Part shown: positions 60,524 to 64,000 of the stretch, one piece after another
Layout of the letters: each line of letters opens with the position of its first letter
Position numbering within the stretch: the first letter of the stretch is position 1
Source: Microbacterium invictum
Lineage (GTDB): Bacteria > Actinomycetota > Actinomycetes > Actinomycetales > Microbacteriaceae
Reading direction: 5' to 3'
DNA: 64,000 bases
NCBI RefSeq assembly: GCF_034421375.1
Contig: NZ_CP139779.1
Location: 620,001-684,000, forward strand
Position numbers and translations under genes: made by a program
Notes under the pieces: generated by a model
What the model was told of the DNA's origin: nothing
What the model saw: the letters and a program-made list of their open reading frames with translations, nothing else
Databases searched by the model: none

Positions 60524-61207
60524 GTGGCCGACGACCGGAATGTGCAGCGCGCGGACGCCCGCCGTAACCGGCAGGACCTGCTGGCCGCCGCGGGGCAGCT
60601 GATCGTGGAGCGGGGCACGGACTTCCCGATGAAAGACGTCGCCACCCGCGCCGGGCTCGGCGTCGGCACCCTGTACCGCCACTTCCGCGACCGTCACGAC
60701 CTGTTCGCCGCGCTCGCTGCCGAAGCCGCCGCGAGACAGAACGCGATCGCCCTGACCGCGCTGACCGCGCCCACCGGGTGGGATGCGATCGCCCAGTACC
60801 TGGACGGGTGCGTCGCGCTCTACGCGGAGCTTCCGTGGATGCTCACCATGCGGGCGGAGTACCGATACATGCGGCTGCCCGACGATGCCGAGGTGGATGC
60901 CGGCCAGGAGATCGTCGACCGCGCCCACCGCGAGGGCGCACTCCGACCCGACGCCGGCATCGTCGACATCGCCCTCGCCGGAACCATGCTCGCGGGCATG
61001 ACCTTCCTCCCCGAGCCCGTGCGCACCGCAATGATCCCCCGACTGCGCGACATCATCCTCGACGGACTGCACACCAACCGCGGCGACCTCACCGCACCGA
61101 CCAGCACCGGACTCACCGCAGAAGAACTCACCGCAGAAGAACTCACCGACATCGCCCGTGCGCAGATCTCAGCCAGCCAAGGCTCCCCACAACGCCAGCA
61201 CCACTGA
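60524..61207 (+). CDS. TetR-family transcriptional regulator
   Basis: A 227-residue regulator with the TetR helix-turn-helix FPMKDVATRAGLGVGTLYRH (about 34-53) followed by FRDRHDLFAALAAEA. The C-terminal end contains a 15-base in-frame duplication giving TAEELTAEEL. It is divergent from the RCC1-repeat gene and probably its repressor. GTG 60524 lies six bases behind TAGCCT, so the mRNA is likely leaderless. A 15-bp direct repeat follows 19 bases after the stop. Confidence 0.9.
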   Translation: MADDRNVQRADARRNRQDLLAAAGQLIVERGTDFPMKDVATRAGLGVGTLYRHFRDRHDLFAALAAEAAARQNAIALTALTAPTGWDAIAQYLDGCVALYAELPWMLTMRAEYRYMRLPDDAEVDAGQEIVDRAHREGALRPDAGIVDIALAGTMLAGMTFLPEPVRTAMIPRLRDIILDGLHTNRGDLTAPTSTGLTAEELTAEELTDIARAQISASQGSPQRQHH

Positions 61208-61225
61208 CCTCGCGCGATCCTTATT

Positions 61226-61240
61226 CGGGCACTGCACGTA
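61226..61240. repeat. 15-bp direct repeat, right copy
   Basis: CGGGCACTGCACGTA, identical to 58436-58450; flanks differ on both sides of both copies. It may mark the edge of an inserted RCC1/TetR cassette. Confidence 0.7.
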
Positions 61241-61395
61241 CGCGGGACCGCTACGAGCGGCCGACCTTGACTGGGCTGACCGGTCCCCGGGCAATGACGC
61301 GGCAGTCCCTCTAACTAGCCGGCGGCGATGCCGCCGCATGTACTGCCGCGCCGCCCAACCCGCCCGACCGGTGTCCACCGACGCCCGTCAGAGTC

Positions 61396-62850
61396 CTACA
61401 AGATTCCGTCCAGGAATTCAGAGTGCTGGGGAACGATACCTGGGCTGAGCGACGCTAGAACAGTTCGGTGTTCCGCGGCTAGACCGGGGGATCGCTGAGC
61501 TCGTTTGGACCCTGACAGGGCGGTCGCGCGAAGCCATTCCTTGGGCGCCTGTCCGAGGTTGTCTCCTTCGCGGAGGTAGTCGCCGACGCTAGACCCGACG
61601 TCAGCGGTCCACCATGGCGCTTCAAAGACTCGGTGCGGGTTGGTTCGGGGTGAACGGTAGGCAGGATCGCCGAAAACCTGAACGATCGGGATTCGACGGA
61701 CTTGATCGTCGTCGAGCAACAGCGACAGAGTCCCGATCATGTAGCCCTCGATGTAGCAGGCGTCGTAGTAGCGGCGAAGACCAATGGCCTTGACAAAAAG
61801 ATGAGCGTAGTTGTGAACCACTGCCGCAACGCGTTCGGGATCTGAGTACTCGCCGCGCGTTCGAAGCAGCCGTACCCTTCCGAGGGCAGCAATCAGCCCG
61901 TCCTGGTATGACTGTGTGAAAGCGCCGAAGGCTCCGGGGACCGCGACCAGCTCCTCGGACGCTACGTGGGCTCCCAGTACGACTGAACGCAGCCACTCCG
62001 CTCGATCGAGGTTGTCATCCGGAACGTGATGGCCGGAGTCCTCGAGTCGACTCTTGAGAATGTGGGCGAAGTGTCCTCCATCAGTTCGCAGGTGCTCGAG
62101 ACCAAACTCTCCAGCAACGGCTGCGTCTACGGGCGTAACGAGGTAAGCGCGCCGCCTCAAGCGACCCATGCGTTCGATGACAGTGCTGTAGACGTTGCGA
62201 AAGTCTGAGTCAGACAACGAATAGCCGACAAAGACGATCGTCTTGGTAGCGAGGTAGTCCCGTAGCTTCCCGCCCATGACTGACTCCATGAGATCGGACG
62301 CGCGGCGATCATAGTCTTCGCTCGTCGCTACGATGCTGGACAGGTTCGATACGGATCCGTGCAGCTTCATCACCCGTCGCCCCGGCATGCCGAAAAAGGC
62401 GAAGTCCTCATCGAGCACGAACGGTCTGGCGCCCGAGAAGCGCTCAAAGAAGTCATCCCAGTTCGTTGTGAACAGAGCATCCAGCTGAGTGATCGTTGCG
62501 ATTTCTTGGTGAAAAGCAGTCGTGCGATTCAGGAGGGACTGGAATGTGTAGACATAGTCGAGTCGCTCGATCAGGGTTCGGATAAGGTTGGCCCTGCCGA
62601 ATCGATCCTCGAAGTCCTGCATGACCTCAGGGAAGGAATCGTCGGAGGGCGTGTCGCGAAGGCGCGCTTCGATCTCCTCATAGAAGGTTTCCGGGAACAG
62701 TCCCGGCTTCTCCGTGGAGATACCTGCGCCAGCGAACACCACTAGCTCCCGCTTCCGGGCCGCATCGACGATCTCGTCTGGCAGGTCGATCGGATAGTGG
62801 GTGGAACAGTTCGCGCACCCCTCCCGAAGCGGCGCCGAAGCAAGCGACAT
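61396..62850 (-). CDS. SIR2-family NADase-like defence protein
   Basis: A 484-residue protein. The SIR2 Rossmann domain covers about 25-260: VVFAGAGIS (38-45-region) binds NAD, TTNWDDFF (128-135) and KLHGS with the catalytic histidine at 164, and VFVGYSLSDSDFRNV (206-220). It lacks the four-cysteine zinc module of protein deacetylases; only a CxxC pair lies at the extreme N-terminus (Cys12, Cys15). The C-terminal ~220 residues are an unassigned helical region. Stand-alone SIR2 proteins of this shape are known NAD-depleting phage-defence effectors. AAGGA precedes the ATG. Base composition is less GC-rich than the neighbours. Confidence 0.85.
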   Translation of the reverse strand: MSLASAPLREGCANCSTHYPIDLPDEIVDAARKRELVVFAGAGISTEKPGLFPETFYEEIEARLRDTPSDDSFPEVMQDFEDRFGRANLIRTLIERLDYVYTFQSLLNRTTAFHQEIATITQLDALFTTNWDDFFERFSGARPFVLDEDFAFFGMPGRRVMKLHGSVSNLSSIVATSEDYDRRASDLMESVMGGKLRDYLATKTIVFVGYSLSDSDFRNVYSTVIERMGRLRRRAYLVTPVDAAVAGEFGLEHLRTDGGHFAHILKSRLEDSGHHVPDDNLDRAEWLRSVVLGAHVASEELVAVPGAFGAFTQSYQDGLIAALGRVRLLRTRGEYSDPERVAAVVHNYAHLFVKAIGLRRYYDACYIEGYMIGTLSLLLDDDQVRRIPIVQVFGDPAYRSPRTNPHRVFEAPWWTADVGSSVGDYLREGDNLGQAPKEWLRATALSGSKRAQRSPGLAAEHRTVLASLSPGIVPQHSEFLDGIL

Positions 62851-62988
62851 GGCGATCCTTCCTCGCGGTGACGTCGAGCATGTTCGCCGGCGGTTGACCG
62901 CCCCAAACCGCTTTCGGAACGCCGCTTGCCCAGGGGATCAGCCAGCAGTCACGAGCATACGGTCCAATCCGTACCTCCATCCTGTGGG

Positions 62989-63486
62989 TTATGGCCCCGG
63001 GTGTCGGTGACGGCGGCGCTGGATCCCTCTCCGGGTAACGCTCGTAAGCGGTGCGTCGCGAGCGGCCCCGGCATGCTCGACAGCCATCCCCATCCGCGCA
63101 ATGCGCGTAGGCGGTACGTCGCGTGCCCCGCCACAAAGCCGGGTGGCGGCGATCCCTCCCGCAACGGTGCGTGCGATCAGCCGACAGCCGCGTCCTTCGT
63201 CCCGTTGGGTCTCATTTCGATGCCGCGAAGTAGTCCGTACTACGGACCCGCTTTCAGCTCCGCGCGCCCGTATCCCCCTCCGGATTCGTAGAGCGGGGCG
63301 GCGCTGGCGTCCTCGTGAGACCAGGACGAGGGAGCCGTGAGGCTCGACATACTCGCGCGTGCTGCGCTTGTACGCCTCACGACATTCTTCGCGCCAGTCG
63401 CTCCGGTCGGGGCCACCCATGCACCGCCACTCGCGCGAGTCCGCGTCTCGGTTGGGCCAGAACCGATTGGGGTCGAACGCGCTCAC
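62989..63486 (-). CDS. doubtful small hypothetical protein, possibly frameshifted
   Basis: The first ~50 codons from GTG 63486 look protein-like (MSAFDPNRFWPNRDADSREW, DWREECREAYKRSTREYVEP) and start four bases after the stop of the restriction-like gene, as an operon partner would. Beyond about 63330 this frame becomes Arg-rich and unconvincing, while the next frame continues with HEDASAAPLYESGGGYGRAE and stops at about 63238. Either the gene is short and frameshifted or only its beginning is real. No function is recognised. Confidence 0.3.
   Translation of the reverse strand: MSAFDPNRFWPNRDADSREWRCMGGPDRSDWREECREAYKRSTREYVEPHGSLVLVSRGRQRRPALRIRRGIRARGAESGSVVRTTSRHRNETQRDEGRGCRLIARTVAGGIAATRLCGGARDVPPTRIARMGMAVEHAGAARDAPLTSVTRRGIQRRRHRHPGP
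63037..63123. repeat. imperfect direct repeat (two 24-bp copies)
   Basis: 63037-63060 and 63100-63123 match at 20 of 24 positions (core GCGGTGCGTCGCG / GCGGTACGTCGCG), 63 bases apart. They lie in the ~600-base stretch between the SIR2 gene start and the restriction-like gene, where no well-supported gene was found. Confidence 0.5.
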
Positions 63487-63490
63487 GCCT

Positions 63491-64000
63491 TCACTCGGGC
63501 TCCGTCACGATTAGCAGGCTCGCCCACGACCCCGACGCCGACTTGATGTCGCTCTCCGTCGCGAACACGTACCGCCACGTCCCGAACTGGCCGTCGTCGC
63601 GCACCGAGCGAGCCCACTTCACGGCGGCGTCCTTCTTGCGAAGCACGTCGGCGTCGTTCGAGTTCTTGTCGGACTTGCCTTCGATGAGCCAGAACGTCCC
63701 CGTGGTGTCGAGGGCGATGAAGTCGGGGAAGTAGTTGCCGTCGGTTGGTGTGGGGATGAACGCAGGGCCGTTGGTGTAGATCCGTAGCCACCACTCGATC
63801 GACGGCTCGCGGTCCAGCAGGTGCGCGATCGCCCATTCGGTTGTGCCGGCGTCGAACGTCGCAATCGGCATGACGTTGCGCTGCCAGCCGGCGAATTGCA
63901 CGTGCTTCACGAAGACGTCGTTGTACGCGTCCTTCGCGTCCGGTTCGACGAGGACCGGTTCGATCGGGAGCTCGACGGCCACGAGCTCGTGCTGCTGCTC
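63491..64000 (-). CDS. C-terminal part of a PD-(D/E)xK protein, type III restriction/helicase-like (partial)
   Basis: The frame is open to the right edge of the window, so only the last ~170 residues are seen. The segment FPDFIALDTTGTFWLIEGKSD is a PD...ExK nuclease motif, here with its residues at about 63665-63730, followed by DAAVKWARSVRDDGQFGTWR and the ending WASLLIVTEPE. This resembles the C-terminal endonuclease end of large DEAD/DEAH helicase-nuclease proteins related to type III restriction subunits. The helicase part, if present, lies beyond the window. Confidence 0.65.
   Translation of the reverse strand, partial: EQQHELVAVELPIEPVLVEPDAKDAYNDVFVKHVQFAGWQRNVMPIATFDAGTTEWAIAHLLDREPSIEWWLRIYTNGPAFIPTPTDGNYFPDFIALDTTGTFWLIEGKSDKNSNDADVLRKKDAAVKWARSVRDDGQFGTWRYVFATESDIKSASGSWASLLIVTEPE

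Larger units (their letters stand above)
47372..64000. mobile_element. integrated genomic island at tRNA-Ser(GCT), right end outside the window
   Basis: A tyrosine integrase and excisionase-like gene lie directly at the 3 prime end of tRNA-Ser(GCT), the standard position after site-specific integration. Everything to the right is accessory: hypothetical proteins, toxin-like pair, ubiquitin-like operon, RCC1/TetR cassette, SIR2 protein and a restriction-like gene. Several parts (for example 61400-62850) are visibly less GC-rich than the chromosome to the left. I did not find a second copy of the tRNA 3 prime end in the window, so the right boundary and element type (island, integrative element or decayed prophage) are unknown. 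Confidence 0.6.

Noticed and set aside
58556..61207. RCC1 gene as part of the ubiquitin-like operon
   Set aside because: It has its own divergent TetR regulator and operator, a 440-base gap from the sigma gene, and enclosing direct repeats.
47372..64000. Second attachment site within the window
   Set aside because: I looked for another copy of the tRNA-Ser 3 prime end and saw none.

Overview
The window is high-GC DNA with the look of a Microbacterium-like actinobacterium (Microbacteriaceae). The evidence is strong G/C third-position bias, frequent GTG starts, many start codons sitting 6-7 bases behind a TAnnnT -10 box (leaderless mRNAs), F420-type luciferase-like oxidoreductases, an LCP cell-wall ligase and gene families typical of that group. 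This assignment is inference from style and gene content, not from a marker gene search.

Positions 1-47371 read as ordinary chromosome. They hold membrane-lipid and transport genes (1-11000), a DEAD-box helicase, a lipoate ligase with swapped domain order coupled to a DNA methyltransferase, an isomerase/dehydrogenase/TetR operon, a complete Leloir galactose set (galT-galK and galE with a divergent LacI repressor and two visible operators), a secreted tandem-domain esterase behind two further LacI-type operators, phosphoglucomutase, prephenate dehydratase, LtrA, a MarR/MMPL pair, F420-related oxidoreductases, photolyase, a diacylglycerol-kinase-like protein, seryl-tRNA synthetase, an HAD phosphatase, an LCP ligase and two tRNA-Ser genes. 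Several intergenic palindromic elements recur in this part, and one lies inside the methyltransferase reading frame.

From 47372 to the right edge the content becomes accessory. A tyrosine integrase and an excisionase-like protein abut the 3 prime end of tRNA-Ser(GCT), so this is very probably an integrated island whose far end is outside the window. It carries a glutaredoxin-like protein, an Arg/Glu-rich repeat protein, a zeta-toxin-like gene with a degenerate P-loop and its coupled small partner, a seven-gene ubiquitin-like conjugation operon, an RCC1-repeat secreted protein with a divergent TetR regulator between two copies of a 15-bp direct repeat, a SIR2-family NADase-like protein and the C-terminal end of a PD-(D/E)xK protein resembling a restriction or helicase subunit.

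The most interesting block is 53829-58115, read leftwards. Its order is sigma factor, XRE-like protein, ImmA/IrrE peptidase with a 12-cysteine tail, 52-residue basic protein, single-domain multiubiquitin-family protein, ThiF/E1 with an N-terminal DUF6791-like domain, and DUF6527 protein. Four of the six junctions overlap. It looks like a self-regulated ubiquitin-like modification system in a defence setting. The Ubl/E1/DUF6527 core belongs to a class already noticed by comparative genomics; the sigma/XRE/peptidase head and the small basic protein are the parts that may be new.
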